In this document: positions 34,251 to 43,630 of the stretch, piece by piece | How the letters are laid out: every line of letters starts with the position of its first letter | Numbering within the stretch: the first letter of the stretch is position 1 | NCBI GenBank assembly: GCA_934489895.1 | Contig: CAKSST010000008.1 | Location: forward strand, 1 to 64,000 | Origin: an uncultured Eubacteriales bacterium | Lineage (GTDB): Bacteria > Bacillota > Clostridia > Oscillospirales > Acutalibacteraceae | Direction of reading: 5' to 3' | DNA: 64,000 nt | Notes under the pieces: generated by a model | Database searches by the model: none | What the model was told of the DNA's origin: nothing | The model's input: the letters and a program-made list of their open reading frames with translations, nothing else | Position numbers and translations under genes: made by a program

Positions 34251-35483
34251 TTATTCAACAATGTGAAGGATGTGAACGTCTTTTAATTCTTTAATGCTGT
34301 TAATGACTTCTATAAGTGTTTTTTCGTCACAAACAGGTGTTACAAAAGCAATTTCCTTGTAAGGCTGATTGTTAAGCTCAATAAACTCAACACCTTTTAA
34401 AGCAGCGTTTACTGCTGCTTTTGCGGCGTCGCTATCTTCACAGGCGGCACGGATATAAAGCCTTACATCTTCACCGAAATTGGCTGTTACATAATCGTCA
34501 CTGCCGTCCTCCCAGAAGATTTGTTTTCTGGTTTCAAGATGCTTTGTACAGTCAATAATATCAGCAACAACAGCGCTTGCCGTGGGTGCTTTACCTGCGC
34601 CGCGGCCGTAGAACATAACATCACCGACATAATCGCCGCGTACCATAATGGCATTGAAAACATCGTTTACGCCTGCAAGAATGTGGCTGTTTTTGAGCAG
34701 TACGGGGTAAACGCCGGCCCATACCTTACCGTCGGCTGTCTTTTTGGTGCGGCCTACAAGCTTAATATTGCAGTCACAAGCGTGTGCATAAGCAAAATCG
34801 GCAGAGGTGATTTTTGAAATACCTTCGGCGTCTATCTGATTAGGATAAATGTGTTTGCCAAAGGCGAGGGAAGCCAGAATGCAGATTTTACGCTGTGCAT
34901 CTATACCGTCAATATCGCTTGAAGCATCGCGCTCTGCATAACCAAGGCGCTGCGCTTCGGCAAGAACACTATCAAAGTCTGCACCCTGGGTGTCCATTTT
35001 TGTTAAAATATAGTTGGTGGTACCGTTTAATATACCGATTATCTCGCAAATATTGTTAGCACTAAGGCATTGCGCTATAGGTCTTATAACGGGAATACCG
35101 CCGCCAACGCTTGCTTCAAAAAGGAAGTTTACGTTTTTCTCTTTTGCGGTTTTTAGCAGGTCATAGCCTTTTTCTGCAACCAGCTCTTTATTAGAAGTTA
35201 CAACGCTTTTGCCCGCAAGCAAGCAACGCTTAACAAAATCATAAGCCGGGTTTATGCCGCCCATTACCTCAACAATAATATCAATATCGCTGTCGTTTAT
35301 AATATCCTCAAAGTTTTTTGTAAAAAGCTCTTTATACTCAACATCAAACTCTCTCAAATCAAGAATGCGTTTTAAACGTATATCTTGTTTTGAGTTTCTG
35401 TCAATAGTTGCTTTATTGTTGAGCAATATTTCAGCTACACCTGAGCCTACAACACCGTGACCCATTATTGCAACATTAATCAT
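34251..35483 (-). CDS. hom: Homoserine dehydrogenase
   Basis: ATG 35483 is chosen with GGTGATTG upstream. The 410-residue enzyme reduces aspartate semialdehyde to homoserine. Seen: NAD(P)-binding GHGVVGSG (about residues 7-14), VVTSNKELVAEKG, GGGIPVIRP, GILNGTTNYIL with the downstream GYAERDASSDIDGIDAQRK catalytic stretch, and a C-terminal ACT domain. Feedback by threonine is usual for this form. It sits between an ACT-domain regulator and lysC. Confidence 0.97.
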   Translation of the reverse strand: MINVAIMGHGVVGSGVAEILLNNKATIDRNSKQDIRLKRILDLREFDVEYKELFTKNFEDIINDSDIDIIVEVMGGINPAYDFVKRCLLAGKSVVTSNKELVAEKGYDLLKTAKEKNVNFLFEASVGGGIPVIRPIAQCLSANNICEIIGILNGTTNYILTKMDTQGADFDSVLAEAQRLGYAERDASSDIDGIDAQRKICILASLAFGKHIYPNQIDAEGISKITSADFAYAHACDCNIKLVGRTKKTADGKVWAGVYPVLLKNSHILAGVNDVFNAIMVRGDYVGDVMFYGRGAGKAPTASAVVADIIDCTKHLETRKQIFWEDGSDDYVTANFGEDVRLYIRAACEDSDAAKAAVNAALKGVEFIELNNQPYKEIAFVTPVCDEKTLIEVINSIKELKDVHILHIVE

Positions 35484-35514
35484 AAACAATCACCATAACC
35501 TTTTATAAAAAATC

Positions 35515-35949
35515 TTACACAGTGCGATGAACTGCTTTAACATCGGGAATCTTTAAAATTTCACTTTTTAAATGCTCATAGCTTGTCAGTTCGTTATTTA
35601 TTCTTATTGAAAAAGAAACCGAGGCAATACTGTCAACGGGCTGACTTTGGTTTACCGTGATAATATTAGCACCTAAATCATAAAGTCTTGACAGCACGCT
35701 GGATAACACACCTGCTTTATCAGCAAGGGAAGCTTTAAAATTTAGCACCGTACCGCTGACTTCCGGAATATAACGGAAAACGTGACCCCTGTATTTATAA
35801 AAAACGCTGCGCGATATGCCTGCCATACGCACGGCTTCGCTGACATTCTGTGCGGTTCCGTCCGAAAGCATTTCTTTTGCGTTGAGTACCTTTATAAATA
35901 CATCAGGCAGAACATCGGCTGTAATTATTAATCTGTCGTCAATATTCAT
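35515..35949 (-). CDS. ACT domain protein, UPF0735 (PheB-like)
   Basis: A 144-residue protein. The N-terminal 60 residues (VLPDVFIKVLNAKEML, then SEAVRMAGISRSVFYKYRGHVF) look like a helix-turn-helix, and the C-terminal part is an ACT domain (FKASLADKAGVLSSVLSRLY). The layout matches the UPF0735 family, sometimes labelled PheB and suspected to be an amino-acid-responsive regulator. First gene of the operon, 31 nt before hom, with a good promoter; control of hom/lysC in response to threonine or another amino acid is inferred from context. AGGTGGTGG precedes ATG. Confidence 0.85.
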   Translation of the reverse strand: MNIDDRLIITADVLPDVFIKVLNAKEMLSDGTAQNVSEAVRMAGISRSVFYKYRGHVFRYIPEVSGTVLNFKASLADKAGVLSSVLSRLYDLGANIITVNQSQPVDSIASVSFSIRINNELTSYEHLKSEILKIPDVKAVHRTV

Positions 35950-35992
35950 TGCGTGTCCACCACCTGCGAACAGTCGTATTCCAATGGTGTAT

Positions 35993-36021
35993 ATTGTAAC
36001 ACGATGTAATTAAAAAAGCAA
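35993..36021 (-). promoter_or_regulatory. Promoter of the ACT-hom-lysC operon
   Basis: On the minus strand TTGCTT (36021-36016), a 17-nt spacer and TACAAT (35998-35993), 44 nt upstream of the ATG. The leader is too short for a riboswitch or T-box. Confidence 0.78.
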
Positions 36022-36091
36022 GTATAAAATTAATATTTTTATTGCTTAATTTATGATATTAAGTTAATATTACTATATAGAGGTGAAAACA

Positions 36092-37150
36092 ATGGTTTCT
36101 ATGGAAAATAAAAAGAGATTTTTGATTAATATTGCCTTTTTAGCAGTGATAATTCTGCTGATTTATTTTGTGTTTAAATCACTGCTGGTTTATCTTATGC
36201 CGTTTGTAATTGCGGTATTGATAGCCGCGTTGTTGCAAAGACCTGCGCGTTATTTGCACCGTAAAATTAAAATACCGAAATCGATATGTTCGGTCGTGCT
36301 GGTTATACTAACATATATTTTTGCTTTGGCATTGTTTGGCGCTGTTATATATTTCTTATATCAGCAATTATACGGCTTTTTTACAGATATGTGTTCGTTT
36401 ATTCCTTATATAGATAAATTTGTTGAGCGTATTAGAAATATGGCGATTTCAATATCCAACACTTTGCCTGAAGAAATAATAGAACATCTTAACTCTTTGC
36501 CCGCAACCGCTATTAATGAAATTACCTCAACGGCTACAACGGCATTATCAAATTTTGCCTCTTCTTTGGTAAAAGCCACGCCGAGTATTCTTATAAGCGC
36601 AATTGTTACGGTTGTTGCAAGCTGTTATGTTGCGGCAGATTATGATTTTCTTTATGAATATTTTACTAAAAATGCGCCGCAAAAGCTCAACAATATTTTT
36701 ACAGAGATAAAGTCTTTGCTTTCTCAAACAATGGTTAAAGTATTGCGCGGTTACTTACTGCTTATGCTGTTGACTTTTGCTGAGCTCACAATCTGTCTGT
36801 ATATTTTAGGTGTTAACTATGCGGTTGTTATTGCGGCAATAATATCTGTTATTGATATTCTGCCCGTACTTGGAACGGGAACGGTGTTGATACCATGGTC
36901 AATTATTTCACTTATAAACGGTGATTATCTGTTGGGCATTGGTTTGCTGGTAACCTATGTATTAATTGCAATAGTAAGAAATTTCCTTGAGCCCAAGATT
37001 ATAGGACACCAGGTAGGTTTATATCCGTTGCTTACGCTGATAGCAATGTTTATTGGATTAAAGCTTTTTGGTTTCTTTGGAATGTTGCTATTGTCTGTGG
37101 TGCTTATATTGATTATAAACCTTTACAGAAAAGGTGCATATAAACTGTAA
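36092..37150 (+). CDS. AI-2E family transporter
   Basis: ATG 36092 with AGAGGTG upstream gives 352 residues. The protein has three N-terminal membrane helices, a long extracytoplasmic region (about 85-165), then five more helices, with RNFLEPKIIGHQVGLYPLLTL near the C-terminus, the signature of the YtvI/PerM/TqsA (PF01594) superfamily. Members have been linked to autoinducer-2 export, Na+/H+ antiport or, in spore-formers (YtvI-like), sporulation. Substrate unknown here. Monocistronic, terminator follows. Confidence 0.9.
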   Translation: MVSMENKKRFLINIAFLAVIILLIYFVFKSLLVYLMPFVIAVLIAALLQRPARYLHRKIKIPKSICSVVLVILTYIFALALFGAVIYFLYQQLYGFFTDMCSFIPYIDKFVERIRNMAISISNTLPEEIIEHLNSLPATAINEITSTATTALSNFASSLVKATPSILISAIVTVVASCYVAADYDFLYEYFTKNAPQKLNNIFTEIKSLLSQTMVKVLRGYLLLMLLTFAELTICLYILGVNYAVVIAAIISVIDILPVLGTGTVLIPWSIISLINGDYLLGIGLLVTYVLIAIVRNFLEPKIIGHQVGLYPLLTLIAMFIGLKLFGFFGMLLLSVVLILIINLYRKGAYKL

Positions 37151-37169
37151 AACTGATATTGTATGATTA

Positions 37170-37202
37170 AAAGATACCGGAATTTTCGGTATCTTTTTTT
37201 AT
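37170..37202 (+). terminator. Rho-independent terminator
   Basis: AAAGATACCG (37170-37179) pairs with CGGTATCTTT (37187-37196) and is followed by a T run. Confidence 0.92.
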
Positions 37203-37283
37203 TTATCCGAATGGGGTCGGGATAAGCATATTATGTATTGGGTAATATTGCCCGATTGTAATGCTATAAAAGGAGTTGAATAA

Positions 37284-37499
37284 ATGACAAGATTGTTTAT
37301 TTCTACAAAGACGGTTACCTTGGCAATGCGTTGCCGTGATGTTTTGAGAAATCATGGATTTGCTGCACAAGTGGAAAAAAGAATGTCCTTAGTACAAAAC
37401 GGCTGTGGTCACGGCGTATCGGTTAAAGGTGAAAAAAAAGAAATATTGAGAGTGTTAACACAAAACAATGTATCGGTTATGAAAATATATGAATTATAG
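37284..37499 (+). CDS. DUF3343 protein (putative Se/S carrier-like)
   Basis: A 71-residue protein with FISTKTVTLAMRCRDVL, the S-T-x-x-A-M helix, and a NGCGHGVSV segment carrying the single conserved Cys of DUF3343. The family is found beside selenium metabolism genes and cysteine desulfurases and is proposed to carry selenium or sulfur on that Cys. AAGGAG precedes ATG 37284. The next gene, 21 nt away, is a cysteine-desulfurase-like aminotransferase, which supports a shared sulfur or selenium task; no selD or yedF is visible in the window. Confidence 0.82.
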   Translation: MTRLFISTKTVTLAMRCRDVLRNHGFAAQVEKRMSLVQNGCGHGVSVKGEKKEILRVLTQNNVSVMKIYEL

Positions 37500-37520
37500 A
37501 CAGACGGCAGGTGATAGGGG

Positions 37521-38654
37521 ATGATATATTTAGATAATGCTGCAACAACTGGAGTGAAGCCGCAAAAGGTTATATATGCGGTAAATAATGCATTAAGGCA
37601 ATATTCCGCAAATCCGGGAAGAAGCGGACATGTATTGTCTGTTAAGACGCAGGAGCAGATATATTATTGCCGTAAAAAATGTGCAAAAATGTTTGGCGCA
37701 AAAGATGAAACTGCTGTAATTTTTACGCTTAACTGTACGGCGGCGTTAAATACTGTTATAAAAGGATGTCTTAAAAGCGGCGACCATGTTGTTGTGTCGT
37801 CGCTTGAGCATAATTCGGTTATGCGACCGCTTGAACATTTAAAGAAAGACGGTGTAATTGACTACGATGTGGCAGAGGTTGTTTTTGGAAATATTCAGGC
37901 AACCTACAGAGCGTTTGAGAGATGCATAAAAGACAATACAAAGCTTATAGTCTGTACACACGCATCAAATGTAAATGGACTGATAATGCCAATAGAACAG
38001 ATAGGCAATATGTGTAAAAGCAGAAAAATACTTTTTGCTGTTGATGCGGCGCAAACAGCAGGGGTTCTCAATATTGATATGCAGGCGATGAATATTGACT
38101 TTTTATGTGTAGCACCGCATAAAGGTCTTTATGCGCCAATGGGAACAGGCTTGCTCATTGCAAATGCAGATATTGAAAAGACAATAATTCAAGGCGGTAC
38201 AGGCAGTGATTCAGGAAATTTGTTGCAGCTGCCGATAATACCTGAAGGCTTTGAGAGCGGTACTGTAAATGTTCCGGGTATTTGCGGTGTTTCAGCGGGT
38301 GTTGATTTTGTAAACAGTGTTACAATGGATTATATTCATAAAAAAGAAATGAAAATTGCGCGACTTTTATATGAGCGACTTTACTCGCTTAAAAATGTTA
38401 TAACCTACACGCCTTACCCTGATAATGCGTCAAGTGTTCCTGTAATACCGTTTAATATAGCGGGAATGCCAAGTGAGGAAACGGCGCGTTATCTGAACGT
38501 TAAAGGTATAGCCGTAAGAGCGGGACTGCATTGCGCGCCAAGCGCCCATAAACGGCTTGGAACACTTGACGGCGGAGCGGTAAGAGTAAGTCCGTCCTTT
38601 TTCAATTCGGCAGCAGATGCCGATATGTTATATAAAGCGTTAAAAAGTATGTAA
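37521..38654 (+). CDS. Class V aminotransferase, cysteine desulfurase-like
   Basis: A 377-residue PLP enzyme of the family often labelled TIGR01977. Seen: YLDNAATTGVKP at the start, the PLP lysine in APHKGLYAPMG (Lys201), and the mobile-loop Cys338 in GLHCAPSAHKRLG. It should release sulfur (or selenium) from cysteine (or selenocysteine) as a persulfide. The PSFFN tail region matches SufS-like enzymes more than IscS. The pairing with DUF3343 upstream suggests direct transfer to the carrier. Followed by the cdaA promoter. Confidence 0.9.
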   Translation: MIYLDNAATTGVKPQKVIYAVNNALRQYSANPGRSGHVLSVKTQEQIYYCRKKCAKMFGAKDETAVIFTLNCTAALNTVIKGCLKSGDHVVVSSLEHNSVMRPLEHLKKDGVIDYDVAEVVFGNIQATYRAFERCIKDNTKLIVCTHASNVNGLIMPIEQIGNMCKSRKILFAVDAAQTAGVLNIDMQAMNIDFLCVAPHKGLYAPMGTGLLIANADIEKTIIQGGTGSDSGNLLQLPIIPEGFESGTVNVPGICGVSAGVDFVNSVTMDYIHKKEMKIARLLYERLYSLKNVITYTPYPDNASSVPVIPFNIAGMPSEETARYLNVKGIAVRAGLHCAPSAHKRLGTLDGGAVRVSPSFFNSAADADMLYKALKSM

Positions 38655-38683
38655 AAAAAATATAAATTTTCGTTAAATAATTC

Positions 38684-38711
38684 TTGATATTATTAATAAG
38701 TATGATAAAAT
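38684..38711 (+). promoter_or_regulatory. Promoter of cdaA-cdaR
   Basis: TTGATA (38684-38689), a 16-nt spacer and TAAAAT (38706-38711), about 40 nt before the chosen GTG. Confidence 0.65.
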
Positions 38712-38751
38712 ATATATATTGTTTAAAGTTTTGGCGGAAAAGGGTGTTATA

Positions 38752-39708
38752 GTGAGCGGATTGTTTGAAGCGATTTCTAATGCATGGAGCGAAATTGTTT
38801 TTGCGGTTGGCAATGTCAGGTTTTTTGATATTGTAGATATTATTGTTGTGGCTTACGTGGTATATAAGTGTATTGAATTATTTAGAGAAACACGTTCGGG
38901 TCAATTGTTTAAAGGTATTCTGGCATTGCTTGTGCTTTATGTATTTGCAAAATGGTTTGATATGGTAACAATAAAATGGATACTGGTTAAGGTATTTGAA
39001 TACGGTATTATAGCCCTTGCAGTTATATTCCAGCCCGAGATAAGACGCGCGCTTGAAAAGGTAGGTCGTTCAAATTTGGGAAAGCTTGGCAGGGGACAGT
39101 CCTTTGAGGATTCTCAGTCAGAAACACGCCTTGCAATAGACGCTGTTTGCAAAAGCTGCGGAACCTTGCAGGAACAAAAAACAGGCGCTCTTATCGTTTT
39201 TGAAAGGTCATCCTTGCTTGGGGAAATTATTGACACGGGCACAGTTGTTGACGCAAAAACATCACCCCAGTTGCTTTGTAATATTTTTTATACAAAATCA
39301 CCCCTGCACGACGGCGCAGTAGTTCTTCGTGAGGGAAGAGTGGCGGCGGCAGGCTGCATTCTTCCGCTAAGTTCAAATGAGAACATTGCTTCACAGCTTG
39401 GAACACGCCACCGTGCAGCAATGGGTATGAGTGAAAACTCTGATGCGGTTGTAGTAGTTGTTTCTGAAGAGACAGGTACAATTTCCTTTGCTGAAAAAGG
39501 CGTGTTGAAGCGTAATCTTACACCCATAACATTGCGTGAAATATTAAAAGCAAAACTTTTGCCTGATAGTCAAAGCGACACAGGTAAAACCTTTATGGAT
39601 GTATTCAATAAAACTAAAGAAAAGTTTAAAGTGAGCTTAAAGAAAGGAGCAAAAGAGAATGATGAATCGGTTACAGAAAATAATGAAAACACCGATACGC
39701 AAGATTAA
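38752..39708 (+). CDS. cdaA: Diadenylate cyclase CdaA
   Basis: GTG 38752, seven nt after AAAAGGG, is preferred over upstream in-frame TTG codons (38719, 38731). The 318-residue membrane enzyme makes cyclic-di-AMP from two ATP. Three N-terminal membrane helices precede the DAC domain, with SPLHDGAVVL and GTRHRAAMGMSE holding the catalytic DGA and RHR motifs. Cyclic-di-AMP controls potassium and osmolyte balance and wall homeostasis. The 3' end overlaps cdaR by 50 nt. The acidic tail (about residues 290-318) is a variable extension. Confidence 0.95.
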   Translation: MSGLFEAISNAWSEIVFAVGNVRFFDIVDIIVVAYVVYKCIELFRETRSGQLFKGILALLVLYVFAKWFDMVTIKWILVKVFEYGIIALAVIFQPEIRRALEKVGRSNLGKLGRGQSFEDSQSETRLAIDAVCKSCGTLQEQKTGALIVFERSSLLGEIIDTGTVVDAKTSPQLLCNIFYTKSPLHDGAVVLREGRVAAAGCILPLSSNENIASQLGTRHRAAMGMSENSDAVVVVVSEETGTISFAEKGVLKRNLTPITLREILKAKLLPDSQSDTGKTFMDVFNKTKEKFKVSLKKGAKENDESVTENNENTDTQD

Positions 39709-40951
39709 TGTCTGGTTTCGAAAGCTCCTTTATAATAAAAAATTCACTATTCCGTTGGCACTTGTTGTTGCCATAGGCTTCTGGCTTGTTATTACCGTAC
39801 AGGAAAACCCCGTACGTGAGCGTACTTTAAGCGGTATTTCAGTGAGCGTTGCTACTGAAGATACTGTTATTGAAGAGCTTGGTCTTGATATTGTTTCGGG
39901 CGGGTACGGACAGACGGTTGACGTTGTTGTTAAGGGACCTAACTATATTGTTAATTCTCTTACTGCCGCAGACCTGCTTGTGCAGCCTGTTTTATTGCAG
40001 GTTTCATCACCCGGTACCTATGAACTTGAGCTTTCTGCAATACGTAACAGCTCGGTTTCGGGTTATTCCATTGTTAAGGTTAATCCCGCAAAAATATCGG
40101 TTATTTTTGACTATGTTGATACTAAAAACTTTACCGTAATTGCATCTGCCGAAGGTGTTGCGGCAGAGGAGGGTCTGGTTGCCGAGGCTGCTGTTGTTGC
40201 CGACAGCGAGAGCAAGATCATTTCTATTAAGGGTGTACGCTCTGATGTAGACAAGATTGCAAGTGTTTCTGCAAAAGCATCTGTGAACGCTGTTATCGGT
40301 CAAACAACAAGCTATGATGCTGAAATATTCCTTTATGACAATGACGGCAATGAGCTTGATAAAACCAAATATACTTTATCCTTTGATAAAGTTAAAATTG
40401 CTGTACCTATTTCCCGCAAAAAGACTGTAAAGCTTGTTCCAATATTTGAAAATGAACCGGATGGATTCAAGGAAAATCCGCTTCCTTATACGCTTTCTCA
40501 ACAAGAGGTTACAATAATCGGCCCTAAGGAATCGGTTGATAATCTTGATATTATAGGGCTTTCTCCCATAGATTTCCGTGAGATTACCGAAACTACCACA
40601 AGTTTTGACACTACTATACAATTGCCAGACGGTGTCAAATTGGTGGACAGTGTAGAAACAGTAAATGTTAAGCTGTCACTGCGAGGTTATGATGATAAGA
40701 CCGTGAGGATTTCACAGTTTGTGTTTAACAATACCGGTAATCTTGTAGTAAGAGGAGCAATTATTCAAAATGTAAGAGTATATGCGCCAAAATCCATTCT
40801 GCGAAAGCTTGATGAAACCAACCTTTACGCTGAGGTTGATGTTTCGGGCAAACAGAGCGGTGAATATACTATGAATGTTAACATTAAATGCAGTTCTTAT
40901 GACAGCGTTTGGCAGGTTGGAGAATATACTGCCGCTATAACAATTGAGTAG
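39659..40951 (+). CDS. cdaR: CdaA regulator CdaR (YbbR repeats)
   Basis: ATG 39659 follows AAAGGAGC. The 430-residue bitopic protein has a basic N-terminus, one membrane helix (about 25-45), and an extracytoplasmic region of about four YbbR repeats, each starting with a pattern such as VSVATEDTVIEELGLD or VVVKGP. CdaR is known to bind and modulate CdaA. The third member of the usual trio, glmM, is absent here. A hairpin follows the gene. Confidence 0.93.
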   Translation: MMNRLQKIMKTPIRKINVWFRKLLYNKKFTIPLALVVAIGFWLVITVQENPVRERTLSGISVSVATEDTVIEELGLDIVSGGYGQTVDVVVKGPNYIVNSLTAADLLVQPVLLQVSSPGTYELELSAIRNSSVSGYSIVKVNPAKISVIFDYVDTKNFTVIASAEGVAAEEGLVAEAAVVADSESKIISIKGVRSDVDKIASVSAKASVNAVIGQTTSYDAEIFLYDNDGNELDKTKYTLSFDKVKIAVPISRKKTVKLVPIFENEPDGFKENPLPYTLSQQEVTIIGPKESVDNLDIIGLSPIDFREITETTTSFDTTIQLPDGVKLVDSVETVNVKLSLRGYDDKTVRISQFVFNNTGNLVVRGAIIQNVRVYAPKSILRKLDETNLYAEVDVSGKQSGEYTMNVNIKCSSYDSVWQVGEYTAAITIE

Positions 40952-40958
40952 CATTTTA

Positions 40959-40993
40959 CGGTCCGAAAGTTTTTTAAAACAGCTTTCGGACCG
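40959..40993. terminator. Hairpin after cdaR
   Basis: CGGTCCGAAAG (40959-40969) pairs with CTTTCGGACCG (40983-40993). There is no clear U tract, so it may be a 3'-end stabiliser or weak terminator. Confidence 0.6.
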
Positions 40994-41073
40994 ACATTAT
41001 ATAGCCAAAATTAATATAAAAACAGAATGTCAAATATAAGCATTATTGCATAGACTGTGTTGAGGTGGTAGTA

Positions 41074-41445
41074 ATGTGGAAAATTATTCTGTTCTTTTGT
41101 GTGCTTATTTTATCTTTGCTTGGCTTGACAGAGCTGTTACACAGAATATGGATGTTAATTTTAAAGCCCAAAACAGATGCACAGAAATTTTTGGTTGTCA
41201 TGTTAAAAGATAAAAATGCTCAGCAACAGTTTAATTATGCGCAGGAGCATTTGCGTTGGTCAGGGCATGAATGTGCGCAAAAGTTAATTGCAGTTGATTG
41301 CGGTCTTACTGAAAAGATACATATAAACTGTAACGGGGACTGCAGCTGCTGTAATTCAACTGAAATTTGCAGCTATAATGAAATTCTGGATATGATTAAA
41401 AGGGAGAATGTTTTTAATGACACAAGCTCCGGAGAATTACTGTGA
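41074..41445 (+). CDS. Uncharacterised membrane protein with Cys-rich tail, 123 residues
   Basis: ATG 41074 follows GAGGTGG. One N-terminal membrane helix (about residues 3-24) leads to a soluble part with DAQKFLVVMLKDKNAQQQF and then a run of cysteines (DCGLTEK, CNGDCSCCNSTEIC). I do not recognise the family. Six cysteines within about 25 residues, after an in-to-out helix, suggest metal or disulfide binding, but this is inference. The 3' end overlaps the recD2 start by 29 nt, so the two are co-translated; it may belong to the recD2-comF operon. Confidence 0.7.
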   Translation: MWKIILFFCVLILSLLGLTELLHRIWMLILKPKTDAQKFLVVMLKDKNAQQQFNYAQEHLRWSGHECAQKLIAVDCGLTEKIHINCNGDCSCCNSTEICSYNEILDMIKRENVFNDTSSGELL

Positions 41446-43630
41446 AGTGATAAGCGGCACGGTTGAAAGAATTACATATAAAAACAACTCAAATGCTTTT
41501 ACGGTTATTATACTGTCCACAATTGACGCGGATATCTGCGCAGTGGGCAGTATGCCTTTTATTAATGAGGGTGACGTGGTAACCTTAGAGGGCGAATTTG
41601 TTTTACATCCAACCTACGGTGAGCAGTTTAAGGTTTCAAAATGCGAGAGAAACGCTCCGTCAACCGCATCGGCAATTTTGCGGTATCTTTCCAGCGGTGC
41701 AATAAAGGGAATTGGACCTGCTACCGCAACAAAAATTGTTGAATGCTTTGGTGACAAAGCTTTGGAAATAATTGAAAATGACCCACAAAGCCTTACAAAA
41801 ATACGCGGTATCTCTAATGAAAAGGCGCAGAACATATCGACCTCTTATAAAGAACAGTTTGGCATACGCGATTTGATGGTATACCTTTCAAGATTTAAGG
41901 TTTCACCTGAAAACGCCATTAAAATTTATCAGTCGCTTGGACAACAGGCCATAGCTTTAATTGAACAAAACCCGTATTTAATATGCGCTCTTGATATTGG
42001 CATTCCGTTTGAACTGTGTGAGCAGATTGCTGAATATGTAGGCTTGCCTCAGAATTTTTATGAGCGTATACTTGCGGGCGTTGTATATGTGCTTTCCCAT
42101 AATTTAGGAAACGGACACACATGTCTGCCCGAAAACAAACTGACACAGGCGGCAGCCAGACTGCTTGGCTGCGATGTTGATACAGCGCTTGCGGCTTGCA
42201 GCGAATTGGTGCTGGGCATGCGCCTTAAAGAAAAGGTTATTGACGGCGTAAGATATTTGTTTTTGCCTAAGATGTATGATGCTGAGCAATATATTGCAGC
42301 ACGGCTTACATCAATAATGAATAGTAACGCACAGACAAATGCAATTTATGATATGGAAATTGAGCATATTGAAAATATGTTTTCAATAAAATACGATAAA
42401 TGTCAGCGTGATGCAATAACTGCGGCTTTATCATCTAAATTACTTGTATTAACGGGCGGACCCGGTACAGGCAAAACTACGACGTTAAACGGTATTATAA
42501 CTTTATTTGAGTTGCAGAATAAAAAGGTTGTTTTAGCCGCGCCTACGGGCAGGGCTGCAAAACGAATGACCGAGCTGACAGGCAGGGAAGCCAAAACAAT
42601 ACACCGTTTGCTTGAAGCGGGTTGGGATAACGGTGCTGTGCATTTTTGCAGAAATGAAATGAATCAGCTTGACGGAGATGTTTTTGTTATTGATGAAATG
42701 TCTATGGTTGATGTTCTGCTTTTTGAAAACTTTTTGCGTGCTGTAAAACCGAACGCCAGAATAATTCTCGTTGGTGACTCTGACCAGCTTCCCAGTGTTG
42801 GTGCAGGTAATATATTATATGATATTATTTATTCTGGTCGTGTTCCGTATATAAGACTGACAAAGGTATTCAGACAAGCTTTGAAAAGCCTTATAATCAC
42901 CAATTCACACAAAATAATAAACGGCGAATATCCTGAAATCACACGCAAAGACGGGGACTTTTTCTTTTTGAATTGCCGCGACACCCTTGAGGCGGTAAGT
43001 AAGGTTGTTGATTTGTGTGTTGACCGTTTGCCTGCAGCATACGGTTTTTCGCCTTTGAGTGATATTCAGGTATTATGTCCGTCCAAGGTTGCAGATTTGG
43101 GCACACGAAATCTTAACGCGTATCTTCAAAACAGAATTAATCCCCATAAATCAAATATGTCTAAAATAAGTGTTAATGGTATGTATATGATTGAAGGGGA
43201 TAAGGTTATACAGACCCGCAACAATTATGACGTGCAGTGGGTTAAGGATAACGCTACTGAAGATAGCGGCGTATATAACGGCGACATAGGTATTATTGAA
43301 AAAATTGATAAGGCTATGGGGACGGTAATGGTGCGTTTCGATGATAAAGTTGCCACATATAGTTCTGAAGATACGCTTGATTTAGAGCCTGCTTATGCTA
43401 TAACAGTACATAAAAGCCAGGGTAGTGAGTTTGAATGTGTGGTATTGCCCCTTTTTGATACACCAAAAAAGCTTTGCTACCGTAATTTGCTTTATACTGC
43501 TGTTACCCGCGCTAAAAGAATGCTTGTGGTAGTTGGAAGACCTGAAGTTATGTTTAATATGATAGATAATTCTACGCGCGTTTTGAGATATACATCTCTT
43601 GGCACGGTACTAAGAGAAAAAATGCTATGA
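41417..43630 (+). CDS. recD2: ATP-dependent DNA helicase RecD2
   Basis: ATG 41417, ten nt after AGGGAG, gives 737 residues. An N-terminal OB-like domain and helix-hairpin-helix pair (IKGIGPATATKIV, KIRGISNEKAQNI) precede the SF1 helicase with Walker A TGGPGTGKTTT, DEMSMVD, GDSDQLPSVGAG and ITVHKSQGSEFE. RecD2 is the stand-alone RecBCD-free form and acts in repair and replication-fork maintenance. Its stop overlaps comF (ATGA). Confidence 0.95.
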   Translation: MTQAPENYCEVISGTVERITYKNNSNAFTVIILSTIDADICAVGSMPFINEGDVVTLEGEFVLHPTYGEQFKVSKCERNAPSTASAILRYLSSGAIKGIGPATATKIVECFGDKALEIIENDPQSLTKIRGISNEKAQNISTSYKEQFGIRDLMVYLSRFKVSPENAIKIYQSLGQQAIALIEQNPYLICALDIGIPFELCEQIAEYVGLPQNFYERILAGVVYVLSHNLGNGHTCLPENKLTQAAARLLGCDVDTALAACSELVLGMRLKEKVIDGVRYLFLPKMYDAEQYIAARLTSIMNSNAQTNAIYDMEIEHIENMFSIKYDKCQRDAITAALSSKLLVLTGGPGTGKTTTLNGIITLFELQNKKVVLAAPTGRAAKRMTELTGREAKTIHRLLEAGWDNGAVHFCRNEMNQLDGDVFVIDEMSMVDVLLFENFLRAVKPNARIILVGDSDQLPSVGAGNILYDIIYSGRVPYIRLTKVFRQALKSLIITNSHKIINGEYPEITRKDGDFFFLNCRDTLEAVSKVVDLCVDRLPAAYGFSPLSDIQVLCPSKVADLGTRNLNAYLQNRINPHKSNMSKISVNGMYMIEGDKVIQTRNNYDVQWVKDNATEDSGVYNGDIGIIEKIDKAMGTVMVRFDDKVATYSSEDTLDLEPAYAITVHKSQGSEFECVVLPLFDTPKKLCYRNLLYTAVTRAKRMLVVVGRPEVMFNMIDNSTRVLRYTSLGTVLREKML

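Noticed and set aside
35950..36091. Lysine riboswitch or T-box upstream of the ACT-hom-lysC operon
   Set aside because: The leader is too short after the promoter and lacks the conserved folds.
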